Assembly: GCA_030549495.1 (NCBI GenBank) | Contig: JAUIRK010000893.1 | Location: 620,001 to 684,000, forward strand | DNA length: 64,000 bases | Source of the DNA: Nectonema munidae | Lineage: Eukaryota; Nematomorpha; Nectonematoida; Nectonematidae | Direction of reading: 5' to 3' | Part shown: one piece after another, positions 20,073 to 33,003 of the stretch | Numbering within the stretch: position 1 is the first letter of the stretch | Layout of the letters: each line of letters opens with the position of its first letter | The notes under the pieces: generated by a model | The model's input: only the letters and a program-made list of their open reading frames with translations | Database searches by the model: none | What the model was told of the DNA's origin: nothing | Position numbers and translations under genes: made by a program

Positions 20073-23000
20073 CGTTTCACAATCGCCTAATTACAATATG
20101 GGAAATTTTAATCAAATGCCCCAGGTTCCGGCACAATATAAAGTAATTCCTTTTTGTATAATTTTTGACACAATTTCTGTAACTGAATTTTTAGCCCCAG
20201 GATTTTCAACAAAGTATGAACTATCCTCCATCAAATAATTATGGTAATTATTTTAATATCCTAGCCTTATTTTCTTTTATGTTAATTTTCTTCAGAATCT
20301 TATGGAAGTCAACCACCTTATGGGACACAACAAACTAACCGATTTCCTCCTCAAAATTCTAGTTATGGTCAAAGTGATAATTATAATAGCTACAATAATT
20401 ATGGTAATTAAAATAATTTCACAAATTTATCTCAACTAGAATACTATATTTTATTTAACAAATTATAAATTTATTAAAAGCTACGCCCTTCTGTCAATAA
20501 GATGTCACATTTGCATGAATTATTTTTTTAAATGTTTTCTACTCTTAAGTGATTTTATGTATGTTCTAGTAATTAGTTCACTTTTAAAGGCTTTTCTTCA
20601 CTCCGAAACAACTTAACCCTAGAACGTCAGTATGGGTCAATTGACCCATTTGACGGCTTTGGCACAAAGTTTCGCCTAGTGAAAGCAAGAATTTTCGTCT
20701 ACTTGGAACTTCAAAGTTCACCTTACTTATTACATAGACATTTAGACAAATTATGTCCAATAAACTTAAAAAACAGCCAATGGCTATCTCCTTGTTGCAG
20801 GCTTAGTAAAGTATGCTTTTAGCATTTGATCAGCAGTCTACACCTCCTTTGGTGGAGTTGTAGAACAAAATCGCTTTAGGTTTTTTTATGACTTTCTAAA
20901 AATAGCATCGGTTATTGAGAAAGTAAATATACTGTTTTATCATGTTTTGTTTTATAACTAAGCATAATTATTCCTTCTGGACTAAATAAAAATCTCGATG
21001 CAAACACCGGAGTCTTTTTATCAAACTTCAAATAAGAATGAATTTCTTTTTTGTTGGCTCTTACTGTACCAACAAACGTTGTTTTTTATTCAGAAGTTTT
21101 TTTGCTAAACTAAAGCTTGTAAAGAGGTTGTCTTTAGTTACATTCAACCATTTTTCCATTAGTTTTTAAACTACATGTTCACCAAAACTTGCTTTTCTAT
21201 CTTCTTTACCTGTATACGGGTAGGAATCCAAAACGTAGTATGTATCACTGTCACATAGCATCCAGAACTTTATTCATTTAAAAATTAAAACTTAAAAAAA
21301 ATTTATTATAAAATCTAAGAAATTTTTTTAATATGTGTTTTCATAAGAAAACTAACAAGATTTAATCATTTTTTATAAAAAAAAATTTCTAGCATTAAAA
21401 TAAATTATACTTCTAACTTGGGTCAATTGACCCATTGTCGACGTTTTAAGTAGTAAAAAATTGCGGACTTTCTAGGGTTAAGGGAAGTTTATTTTAATCA
21501 AATTTTTAGGAAAAAGAAGCCTTATTGGGTGTTTATAATCCTTTTCCCAAAAATATATTTTATTTATAACGTAAGAATACGTTGGAGATTATGAATATCA
21601 ATTTATTTTTAAGTTATCATTCGTAATACTTAATACTCTACTGATACAGCAAACAAACAAAAAAAGTAAATATTGTTCAGATTTTTTTTATATTATCTCA
21701 AATATCAACTATTTATCTCCACTCTATGTCTGTGGAATACAGCACAAAATTATTTCATAAAAGAATATTTTTTAAAAATAGTTTGATATTTACCCTAATG
21801 AGACTAATATTTTGAATAAAAATAATTATCTATCATGTCTCGTCATTCGGCGATACTTTGACCCAGATTTGAAACATTTCTATTTTAACTGGAAACATTA
21901 ATTTTTCTTTTTATATTTTAAATATTTATTTTGGGTCCTGTGATAATACCGCAGAGAATTATATAGTAAGAAATATTATTTTTAGGCCAAAAATGCTATA
22001 TTTAAAAAAGTCGATGGGCCAAAGTTTCCCCATCTCAGGCAACTTTAGCCCATTAATGTAATATTACACAACACAAACATAACTGAATAAAGTTTACTTA
22101 ACTAGGGATAAATTGGCCCAATGTAGAAGTTTTTTAAAAGCTTGTCAGGATTACCGCTCACTACGACCATTTCTTTTGCATCTCGGTAGTCAGAATCACC
22201 TTCTATGAGCCCCAACTTGCCATATTTTTTTCAAAATAATTTATCATCCATTCATCTTCATATGATAGTTTTAGGACGCTGTCATATAATCTACTAAACA
22301 GTCCACTGATTATTTTTACATAACCAGTTTTAATTTCACGACTACCAACTTCTTCATACTCATTGCCTTTACAGCCCAACAAGACGTCCTTTGAATCGTC
22401 ACTTTCAGAATCTGAAAGAATCCTATTTTTTCTTTGTTAATTTTTTTACTGAAGGAGCAAATGAAACAGCTCATAAACCTTCCTCATCGGGATCTTCTAT
22501 ACTCACACTTTTACCAGGAATTACTTAAATTCTCCTATATTTTTATTTTGTTTTGGTCCCTCAGCGCGTAAATATTTTAAGATTTCGGTTATAGAATCAT
22601 TTGTAGATAAATTACCATTTGGAAAGTCAGCCAATAATTGTGTTATATATAAAGGAACAATTCCACATTTTTTGAAACCTGAAATAATGTTTACTTTTCC
22701 TTTATTTGTTTCTAAGGTTTTAATAAGTTTGCTCAGTAATGTAGGAATGATATCTTTCGGTAAACTTAACTCCTTTTGTCTTAGGAAACTCGTTCTGAAT
22801 TTTGCAACCTTCAATATCTAATGGTTGTGTAAAGTGCGATAAGTTTGGTGGAAGACATGAATTTATTGTATCTTTCACATTTTCTAATGACACTTTCGCT
22901 GATATGCGAAGACAAATTATCACCTATCATCGCATGGACATCGACTTTTCTTTTTATCCTTGGTAGCAAAATATCATTAAAGAAGCATTCAAAGATTCCT

Positions 23001-26000
23001 TCATCAAACCATCCTGATTTTGAACGATTGAATTGTGTACCTGACGGTGCACCAAATGAAGAAATTTCATTTTATTCTTCTTTAAGATGGTTGAAAAAGT
23101 TACAAATGGTATTTTTTTATCAACTGCCAGCTCGTGCCTGTTTATGTTAGTCTTTTGGTATAATCTTTGTGTCTCTTCAAGAAGTAAAACATATATTCTA
23201 TTCATGGTAGGTTGTATTTGAATTGAGATACCGTTTAATAAAATGTCTAACATCTTGAGGAGTTGCAGGAAAACCATAATCAGAAAGAAGCTACACACGA
23301 TTCAGTATTCGTTTTTCTTCATCAACAGATAGCACTGGTGGCCGCACAACTGATTAGGTGTGTTTATAAGCGAGTTTATTTTTGAAAGTACTTCTAGGAA
23401 TTTTGTATATATCTGCTGCTTTTCGCTGAGTCAGATTTCGAGATTTTAGTTTATAACCACATTTATAGCGTGTAAAGACAGTCAAAAACAAAAGGTCTAT
23501 ACTCTCAGACCTAAAATGAATGTTTAAGTGTTTATTACTTAGCTTTGTTCAAATGTACTGACTGAAAAAAGCTATTACTATATGGGTTAAAGTTATCCCA
23601 TATTTTTTAACCCACAAATATATCAGAAAAAGATGCAGATTTTCATCAAACTTAATGAATATACTATTAAATAAGATTCAACTATGATAAAAAAAATTTA
23701 GTTCAAATGTCTGAGTGCAATTACTAAAATATGAAGCTTTTGGAAACTTATCTAACATTTTCGCTCAAAGCTAAGGCCTTATTGTTTGAATTATGACAGC
23801 AACCATATTATATCAAAGTAATAAGGCTAATCTATAGAAAACACCATATAAGAATTACCTGTTGTACATATTTTACGTTCCTCAGTGCTACATACCTCAT
23901 TTTTAAACGGTGGGCTAATCTTTCCCCAAAGGTTAAAGTATCCTCAATTGACGGTATGTTTAATTGATCAAGCAGAAATGAAATAGAAATTATCGCCATA
24001 AGTTAGCTCGTAAGTTCATCATAGATTGGCTAAACTATTAAATGTTTTTCAATAACATCAATTATTTATAGAATATTTTTAAGTGCTCATTAATTTTAAA
24101 TTTTTATATAAGTATAAAGCATTTTTAGACCTTTCTTTTTGGCCATTTTAAATGCTATTCTTAAATTATGATGAATAAATTCTCAAAAATTAAATTTAAC
24201 TATATCGATATCGAGCTGTTACCTCTAAATTTGTATAAATTTTCGATATAAATTTTTTTCTGTCACAAAAAGGTTAAGACTTTACACTTGTTTCATTAAA
24301 TTATTTCCTTTTTATATTAAGATGGACATTATGGTCAGTCAAGGGGCGGTCGTGGATATGGTGAAAATAGAATGAATAGAAGTTTTTCAAGGTATCCTTA
24401 TTTTATGCATTTAATGTTACTATACAACATAGTTTGCAGCTATAAAGGTAGATAAATATTTTTTTACTTTTCTCGAATGTTTATAGCCTAGATTTGTTAA
24501 TATCAAAAATGGGTAACTAAATAAATTTTATTCGACTGAAGGTGGGTCGATTTTTATTTCCCTCCAAAATGTTAAAAATGCTACTTTGAGTATTACACTT
24601 AATTCATACTGCTTAAGTTTTCTAATTCGCTATATTTTGTAACAAAATCATTTTTAGAGCTTTAATTATAGTCCTAAAATATATCTTTCTAACTAGTATC
24701 ATAATTTACTACTTTGGCGCTACAATTTTTTTATCCATTTGGCCAAACAATAATTTGGATAAATTTGTGTTGAGCTTTTTAAGTTTATAAATTTCGTTGG
24801 ACCTCAACAGAGACAGTATATTCTTATTGTTTACGGTATTGTTGTTTTTAAGCTTTATTTAAAGCAAGATTTAGTCTTTGCATACATCTAAAGCGTTATC
24901 TTGGTTTCCCTAAATATTAGTTTCCGCCTTTGTCTTTTTAATCAAACTATGTAAATTTGTTTTGCAAGTTCACCAATCTTCAAATGCTTCACCATAACTA
25001 TTTATAAGGACATTATCTGTTGTTCAAATGCGTCTACTATGAGGTTTTTTCTCAAATCTGTTTTGATTGCATATCTACTTATGCCTCTTTCACAGATGTA
25101 ACAAGAATGGTATATGCAATGCTTGCATTAGTGTCTTGTTAAAAAAAGATATCGATTTGTTAGTTTTATTTATGTCGGAAAAATATGGTTTATCTAAATT
25201 TAAATGTCACTATTCTAATAATGCTTTTACATTTTTTTGAAAATCAGTTTCGTCAAACTTGTCCAATTATAATTTTTGTTCGCCAAATTTGCCGTCGATT
25301 GCTCCCTGGCCAATGCTATCCTCATCGTAGATTTATACCTTTTATTATATTTTTTATAATTACCATATGATTATAACGCTCTATAAGCATCTCGAATCTT
25401 TAAAAATTATTTATACTTTTAAAGGTGTAGAGATTCAACAATTAATTATCTACACAATATTTTGGGGCGGATATATATTTTGAGAGGAGTAGATTGATAT
25501 TGTATTTGATTTTGTTATTTTTTTATTCCTTGTAGACCCTCGTTAAGTCGAACTACACGGGGGAGAAGGGTGTCTGAATATGCCGATTGTCCGACATAAC
25601 AGATGGTCTACTATATATATATGATGGTATAAAAAATATTTCAAATTGGACGAATTTTTAGCCACAACAAGCTTTGGAATAACGTAAAAATTTAGAATGA
25701 CCGCGAAGTACTTATGGAGTAAAAAAAATAAAATGGCTACTTGTAAGCCAAAGCAAAATTAAAGTCAAAGAAAATGCCCGCTTTAAGCCTATGAGGGCAA
25801 ACATTTGTATTCTCGGTCACGGCCCGACTTATCTGATATCCGAGTTTACGAGGGTCTACTGTATTTATTATATTTCATATAAATCCTCACAAGTTCTACT
25901 CACCTACCTATTTTTATCAAGTGGTTATTATCAAAGAATTTTAACTATTATTATTAATGGCTATTGATTTTAATTAAATACCAAAATAGTGCTAATTTTA

Positions 26001-29000
26001 TATATGTAACCCTTCTTTGAAACCATATTATTTAAATTTTTTCGAATTCTGAAGCTTTCTAACATTTTTTTTCGTTAATTATATCGTTCGTTGCACTAAA
26101 AGTTGTTTTACTTTATAAAAACGCTTAAAATAAAATAAAAAATTTTAGTTTTTTAAAGTGGTAATGCGCCTGTAACGGGTATGCTTTTATAAACCCTACC
26201 ATCTTGCATTAACCCATTCTTACAAGTTTGATATTTTTCAATCGTTTACTAACTTGTATCCATAATTATCTTCACATTGTTTAGAATAATTTTCTACTTT
26301 GATTTAAACCAGTGGTTTTCAAACTGGGGAACTCGCATCCATTAGAGTAAGTAAGAATATTAGTAAATGAACGTATGAGATCAACCAATGAGAAATTTTT
26401 ACAACATAATTTTACCATCTCTCACTTAATCATAAAAGTACTCACTTTTAAAACTTTTTTTCGAATAAAATTTCCTATACTTTTTTGATTGAGAAAATCC
26501 GTAAGAATTAAATTTCAATTGCTTTTAAAAATTTTATTGATATAAAATAAAACCAAAGCTTATTTTTATGCAAATAAAAATTAAAGACGGTATGTAATTA
26601 ATTATTTTTGCTTAAAAAATTGGATGAAAGTATTCAAGTTTTCAAATTAATGTTAATATATTTAAATTGAGGCGAACTAGCATTTTTTCAGTTAGTAGGG
26701 GTGTAACATTCAAAAGTTTGAAAACCACTGATTTTAATATATTTTGAATTTAAATTCAAACTAAAATTTTATGTCATTGAACAATTTAGAAATGTTTAGT
26801 AGTTTAGAGAGTCTTTTATTTTTTGGAAATCTTTATGAGATCCTCACTAGAAAATTCTTTATGGGATTTATTTGGATTATTAATCATTTGACCGAGGTTG
26901 ATAAGGTGCCGATTATTTTTAAGATAATATTTCCTTTCTTACAACGTGTATGCCTTCAAAATATTGTGTTATTTTAGTAATCAAAACAGACATGGAGATT
27001 TTAATAAGAATGGTAGTAATGTTCAAGGTAAAAGAATTTGATAAACTTCTCACTCTTTGAAGCTTGCGTATTCATATAAACATCTACTTATATTCTATCA
27101 TGTCCTGTTGTGTATTTTCTCCACATTCTATGTGTGTTTCATCAGAAAAGTGTTTGAAAGGGCGTCTTTCACACGAGTAATCATCTGAAATTCTTAACCG
27201 TGTCTCAATTTTTTGTTGGTGTTTTCATCCTTACTCGCTAAATTATTGGAAATGTTTTAAATCTTATTTAAGCCTTCTTGTTACTTATTCACCCTCATAC
27301 GTATACCCTTTCATGTCTACATCTATACTTTTCTAAAAAAACTTTAAATAATCAAATTTATAAACCTGTCATTTCAAATATTTAGCAATAATAAAAATAT
27401 CTTTTACAAAATTTCACTATCAGAGTGAAACCGAACTAGGGGCGAATTACCGCTTGAGAATTTCATTTTCTGCCGAAAATTTTGGACCACAAACGCGCAG
27501 ACTAACTGGAGAGCTCGCCAGTAATACAAGGTTCAATATCCTATGAATCTAAATATATATATTTTAATTTTCAAATGTTATGATCGTAGAGAAACTAGAA
27601 GTAATATACCCAAAATATAAATTGCATTTCTTTTTAAACATTAATATGGTTGTTCACAATACAAATTTTGATTAACAATGCTTCCTACATACGTATGAGG
27701 GTTAAATTGGTAATTAATATTTAATACCTAATTTTTACCATTAAAATTTATTTCAGTATCAGAATCTACTTATTGCTATCTTGTCGTTTTGACTTAATCT
27801 CGCTAAGTAGTTGTTTAAATGTACTATTTCGATTCACTTTTTGTTATGCAAATAAAGTGTATTATTAACTTCAAAACCTGCGTTAATGTTTTGTATGTCG
27901 TCTGTGTGTTGGATCAAGTTTAAATTTTTTGGTAACGCAAAGTTGAGAATTATCGTGTTTGGATTATAACATGTATGGGATCAGTGATGGATCTAGGTAT
28001 TGTTTTATTCATTTGTTAACTATCCCTAGTCCAGCATCATGTGGACCTCGAGTGTACTGAATTAGATATTGTCTGGACTATCTATTCATTGGGCGAAATT
28101 CGCACAAAATTTGCGATGGGACTATAGGAAAATTATTTAAGCAAAACAGTTTGAGCGTTATCAAAGGAACTCGAAAATGAAATTTGAAATAAAAGATTTT
28201 CTATAGCTTTTATCTATCGATTCGAGTGTTTGAAGAAAACTCCTACTTTTTAACTCCACATATTTTTAAGCATCGATAATATATTTCAAACTGATTTCTC
28301 TAAATACAGCTCATGAGTATAACAGTGTTTTATATGGGGATAAATTATTTCTCTAATCGATTATTTTATAAGCTTTTTAAAAGATGAATCTATTAAACGA
28401 TTTGTTACTTTGGTATTTAATTCAAACAACTGATTTTCATTTTCAAGTTCGCGTTAACTTCTTACTTTTTTGTTTTGATAGTTGTTTAAAATGAACAATG
28501 ATTATCTAATTTATTGAAGTAAAATTTTAATAAAATACGGGTAAAATAATTCCGCTAATTTATACGCGAAAGATCTTCACCGGTTGATGTGAGGTTCTAA
28601 CTGAGAGTAGTGTTGGACGACTACTCATTTTCCTGAACTGCTAATTGACCGTAATCACCGTCAGTTGTACCATTTTTGTTTAATTGCCGAAAAGTAACAT
28701 TACAGGTGCTTTTTTCGTGATTGGCCTGAAGACCAACCTGCTTTATGATGATGTTATTTTGTGAGAACTGCTCTGAAAATTTTGATAATTTAATTTTGCA
28801 TTCGGTTTATTTCTCTTTCATCTTACGTTCACTCAAAAACTTTCCTTTCATAAATAAGTATATGGAAACTGCACATCGATTTCAAAATTTCAGCTTTAAT
28901 GCTTGTATTAGTTCCTAAACAACTGTCAATAGACATTGAAATCTTAATTAATTAATATTACACATGCCGTTGCCTTTCTTATAAGTACTACACCATCAAA

Positions 29001-32000
29001 TATAAAATTGATCTTGGTACTAGCGAAAGTTACGCAAGTCCTTTGCTTAGACCCTTCGGTAGAGGTTAGCCGAGCCTCTTGAAACTTCTATGAGATTTAT
29101 GAATTTTTTATTTTTAATAAGAAATATCAATAAAGCTTTTTATTAATTTTTACTGCTCCATAGTAAATGCCGTTAATCAAAAGATTCTTTCATTTTGGCA
29201 CTATTTAAAGCAATAAAATGATCAAGATAGAGTAACAACCTATCTTTCCAGCGATGAGAACTAAACGTTTAAAGATTAGGTTTGCTTTGTGTAAAGAATT
29301 GAAGCTTTTTTTCCAAAAAGTGTATTGATTAAGCTGGATGTTTCTTTGCATCCAATGCCATCTCTCCTGACAATATTATCTGAAGGATTTTCTTCTCATG
29401 GTATTACATTATAATTGGAATGAAAGGGAAATTTATAAGTAGTACTTTCTTTTTTCCTACTTTGGTATTGTCGGTTTTTTTTATTTATTTTGCGTGAAAG
29501 ATCCATCACTGTTAATAGGTATTTTAATGTTGTTATTACAGTAAAGTCACAAAAGGATAATCCATTTAGCTTTTTTCTCAAAAATTTGTGTCTTACATTG
29601 ATAAATTATTTCCATATATTTGTGCTTTAAATTCGTTTTTTCCCAAATTTAAAAGTGATTATATTGTTTAAAGGTGGTCGAAATATGGCGGGTGTCGTTT
29701 TCATCTCGGGACTCCCTGTGGATGCCACTGAAGAACAAATTGCAACTCACTTCTCCACCATTGGTATTATTCGAGTAAGTTTCTTTTTTTAAATTCTAGT
29801 ACTACTATATAAAACTTGGATTTGTTTAAGATTGATAAAAAAAGAAATAAACCGAAGATTTATATATATTGCGATAAAGCTACAGGTCAAAGCAAAGGCG
29901 AGGCAACTGTTACGTATGATGACCCGTATACTGTTGAATCAGCTATTAATTGGTTTAATGGTACGTATTTTTATTTATTTGACTATACCGAAGACATTAG
30001 TAATATTTTTTATTCAAAATAGTTTATTCGCTAGTAATTCAACCAAATTGAATTTAGTTAAAACTTGAAAATTGCAATAATTTGATATTAAAATTTATAA
30101 TCAAAAAGAAACCTTTCACCAGTGCTTTCTTTACCTTTGTCGATCGATTATTATTTGTTTTATTGAAAAATTCAGCGATAGTATTTCTATTGTCAATATC
30201 CAAACATAAATGACTATTTGAACATTTTTTTTATTGGCTTTAAACAAATGTTAGTTAGCACTAACCTAAACTGAGTATTTTTCATCGGTATCCTTATCCA
30301 AGGCGTTTATTTTTTGGGAATTGATAACTGAAAAAGTTTAGCGCAAACATTAACCTTGGAATTTATCTTATCATTTGCTACCTTTATTACTATTTATATC
30401 TCAAAATGAAGAATTTGAAAAAATTAACAAATAGCTTAATTTTGAAACTAAAAATTGTTACAAAAATCTTATAAAAAGAAGGTTTTCAAAGGTGTAAAGT
30501 TGGTTGTGGAGAATTTAAGAACAATAAATGCTAACCTAGTTTAAAAATGCTTTTATCATTAATTGTACGGAAAACAACAAAAATGAATATTAGCATGGAT
30601 TTTATTTTAAAATAGAGTTTGCACTGGTAAGTGGAGAAACTAAAATGTAAAAGGATGATTTATTTGCCCAGTCGGAGATTTTAAAGGGGTGGGGTAGAAG
30701 GCAGTCAATTTTTTTAAGTAATGAAAAATATGTTTATTTTTGTAAACATTTGTAGTGTCCTTTCTTTAGTTTCAAACTTTTAGATTGGGATTTTTTAAAG
30801 TTACTTTGAAGTAATGGTCATATTTTCTCTCAGGCTACACAACCCTAGTAGGCAATGAATATATTATTAAATAAAAGTTCTAGAATCGGTTTCCTTGTTT
30901 TCGTTCATTTTTTCGAAAATATTTTAATGGTTCAAACGTCTCAACTCTCTGATTATTCTTTTAAAAAATATTTGAAATAATTGAGTGGTTAAAGTTAAAT
31001 GAACATTTTAAGGAAAAGAATTTATGGGTTCAATAATATCTGTTCAACAAGCAACGAACAAAGAAGAAAGATCTTCATCTTATCACCATTCAGACAATTC
31101 TTCAAGTAGAGACTACAACAGCGGTTACTCTGGCTTTTCGAACAGGGGAAGTCGCGGTGGGGGTGGTGGAAGTCGAGGGGGTGGATCTTTTGGAAGAAGT
31201 ACTCGTTCTATTGAAGAAGAGGTGGGCTATTTTTACTTCTGAAATTCTTTTTAGATAGTTTTGGTGGGGGTGATGCCGGGAGAGATTACAAGTCTGCTTC
31301 GCGTAATAGAGATTTCTCTTCTCATCCAAATAGGAATACTGACTGGCGTTGTTCTGATCCGTAATTTTATTTTTCTTATTGATAACTAATATATATATAT
31401 AATATATATATATTCAGATTATATAATAATTATATCCTTTTGGATGCTGAAGCTAGTTTTACTTAGTTGAAATTATTTTTAATTAGAATAATTACGTTAA
31501 TAAAATCATGTGAAAACTTTCTAACTACCCTTTTTATAAGTCAAAAAACTAGGCATTTGTTAAATTAGATCTAAATTCTAAAATATCATTTAGCGATGGA
31601 AATACTTTCTCAATTCAAATAAAAATTGTTTTCTTTTTTTGAACTGTTAGAATACACTAATAACGAGATAGTGTAACCTAGGGGTTAATACAAGTAGAGA
31701 ATAAGCGTTTCACAAAGTTGCGTTGATGGTAAACCTGTTACAGCAGTTATTACATTTTCTACAACTTTTGAATATGGCATTCCTCACTGTTAATTGTGAG
31801 CTTCGATGGAAATTTTCTACTTATCGGATCATAAAAATTTTCTTAAGTTTTTGAATACATGTGTTTCGAGTTTTGTTCTTCAAACCGTTGACGTTTTTGA
31901 AACTTTTGTATCCATCTTCTGAATTTGCTGAAGATCGCTTCATTGCAGTTGATGAGAAAGTAGAAACACATTCATCTTGCAGAATCTCACTTCATAAACA

Positions 32001-32940
32001 GACCTTTCATTCGCAGAGCTAGATTAATAGGAGTAATTCTACTTAATTGAGTTTCATTTTATATAACTTTACATTGGATCAACATAAATTGCGGCTAATA
32101 GAATATCATTTTCAAGAAGAAAGGCCTTTTCACAGAGTTCTAGGTTCTTTAACTATAGTTCCTCCAATTTGGGTGACACCACAAATTAACATATTCCACT
32201 TCCTTATAATAGACCCTGTTGTCAAATTTGAGCATTTCAACTTTTTTGAAAATGACTTTCATTTTCCCTTTGAGTTTATATATTAAATAACTTTTTCATT
32301 GAAAAATGTTTTTAAGGAATTGCAAGAATGTTAATTTTGGATGGAGAGAAACTTGCAATAGATGCGGTTTCGTTAAAGACGAATCTTCTGCTGAAGTTTC
32401 TTCTCCTCAAAGAAATGAAGGTGGTATGCGCAAAACTATTTAATATATCTATTAGACTTCAATGAAAACAAACAAATTTGCATTTTAGATAACTTCAATA
32501 GAGGAAGAGGTGGCTATGGTGGCGATTCTAGAGGACGCGGTGGATTTAGAGGCAGAGGTAGTCCTGGTGGTGGTGGTGGCTACAGAGGCCGAGGTGGCTT
32601 TAATAGCCGTGGTGGACAAGCTGGCGGCGACAGGTAAACTAGCGTTCATGAGAGTTTTTTGAATATATGTGCATAAATCTTGTCTGGCGCTGTCGTAACT
32701 CTTATGAGATATATCTCTTTCAGTCTGCATTGTCCACCCTAAAATCCCCGGCGACATAATTAAGTTTTACCGATTTTTAGTGGGAGTAGATCTTTGTTTT
32801 AATCGTGTATAAGCGAAATTGGGAGTATTGCTATTAAAAAACTGCCATCTACACGATTAATGTATTTGCTTATATACTATTGATTTATTTTTAAATTTTG
32901 TTTCTTTTTTAGACAAGATAGAAGACCAAGACCATACTGA
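20073..32940 (+). CDS. caz: FUS/EWSR1/TAF15 (TET/FET) family RNA-binding protein, cabeza-like, 12 exons, first exon not found
   Basis: Exons: 20073-20142, 20195-20243, 20296-20403, 24322-24391, 26990-27027, 29674-29774, 29831-29960, 31013-31198, 31255-31360, 32317-32420, 32489-32633, 32913-32940. All junctions agree in phase and give 377 residues. The N-terminal ~100 residues are low-complexity Gln/Tyr/Gly/Asn (SYGQ-like). The RRM spans exons 6-8, with RNP2 VFISGL, RNP1-like KGEATVTY and the TET-specific NWFNGKEFMGSIISV end. Gly/Arg repeats follow, then a RanBP2-type finger (DWRCSDPNC...CNRC), an RGG box and the terminal RQDRRPRPY, which is the PY nuclear-localisation signal of FUS. FET proteins bind RNA and act in transcription and splicing in the nucleus. 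Introns 3-5 are filled with transposons. The donor of exon 8 is uncertain: GTACTC at 31199 keeps frame, while the GT at 31222 does not. Confidence 0.93.
20617..21477 (-). mobile_element. Internally deleted piggyBac element in FUS-family intron 3
   Basis: TTAA flanks at 20613-20616 and 21478-21481. Terminal repeats CCCTAGAACGTC and GACTTTCTAGGG. The palindrome GGGTCAATTGACCC lies just inside both ends (20635, 21420). On the minus strand 21270-20940 retains DSYPYTGKEDRKASFGEHVV, KLMEKWLNVTKDNLFTSFSL, TFVGTVRANKKEIHS and FKFDKK-like pieces, the Asp-containing central part of the transposase. Confidence 0.88.
22010..23950 (-). mobile_element. pogo/Tigger-like transposon relic in FUS-family intron 3
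   Basis: Transposase pieces on the minus strand run 23470 to 22521. Both ends have TGGGCYAAWSTTTCCCCA-like motifs (22013 and 23912) and inner inverted words AACTTTAGCCCA (22041) and TGGGTTAAAGTT (23583). Exact ends and TA duplications not fixed. Confidence 0.6.
22521..23470 (-). pseudogene. pogo/Tigger-like transposase (psq HTH plus DDE) relic
   Basis: In order: a psq-type helix-turn-helix (LTQRKAADIYKIPRSTFKNK, ~23450-23370), then VDEEKRILNRV and DYGFPATPQDVRHFIKRYL (~23330-23220), GxGAPSGTQFNRSKSGWFDE-like sequence near 23040, LPPNLSHFTQPLDIEGCKIQ (~22860-22800), and ELSLPKDIIPTLLSKLIKTL with IISGFKKCGIVPLYI (22780-22640). The order fits a DDE_1 superfamily transposase. Several frameshifts break it and the middle with the first catalytic Asp is largely gone. 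Confidence 0.75.
23955..24321. other. FUS-family intron 3, nothing recognised
   Basis: AT-rich non-coding DNA leading to the acceptor of the exon at 24322. Confidence 0.4.
24392..25529. other. FUS-family intron 4, 5' part
   Basis: AT-rich non-coding, no clear element. Confidence 0.4.
25530..25861 (-). mobile_element. CAGTAGACCC MITE, copy 2, in FUS-family intron 4
   Basis: Reverse-oriented copy of 569-909. The same interior words occur (AATTGGACGAATTTTTAGCC, TTTAGAATGACCGCGAAGTA) with both ends recognisable. The left terminus is slightly decayed (CTTGTAGACCC), the right is followed by TA. Confidence 0.85.
26310..26730 (+). mobile_element. hAT MITE, CAGTGGTTTTCAAACT ends, in FUS-family intron 4
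   Basis: Inverted ends CAGTGGTTTTCAAACT and AGTTTGAAAACCACTG (imperfect). Flanks ATTTAAAC and ATTTTAAT agree at six of eight positions, consistent with an old 8-bp duplication. Non-coding. Confidence 0.8.
27028..29673. other. FUS-family intron 5 (2.6 kb)
   Basis: No open frame. CAGTGATGGATCTAGG at 27979 resembles a hAT terminus without partner. Nothing else recognised. Confidence 0.4.
29961..31012. other. FUS-family intron 7
   Basis: About 1.05 kb of AT-rich sequence splitting the RRM between NWFNG and KEFMG; no element recognised. Confidence 0.5.
31361..32316. other. FUS-family intron 9
   Basis: About 0.96 kb splitting the RanBP2 zinc finger between its first and second Cys; no element recognised. 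Confidence 0.5.
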
Positions 32941-32997
32941 TTTATATGTTCTCTTTGGAGCGCTTGAATATAATATTTTAATGTAATAATATTTAGT

Positions 32998-33003
32998 AAT
33001 AAA
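32998..33003 (+). promoter_or_regulatory. Poly(A) signal of the FUS-family gene
   Basis: A canonical AATAAA lies 58 bases after the TGA stop at 32938-32940. The 3' UTR is therefore probably under 100 bases. Confidence 0.65.

Noticed and set aside
31102-31329. Minus-strand open frame across FUS-family exons 8-9
   Set aside because: Shadow of the Gly-rich coding exons.
32485-32757. 90-codon open frame on the minus strand, Ala/Ser/Thr-rich
   Set aside because: It is the complement of the RGG exon (GGN/CGN codons) and has no independent support.
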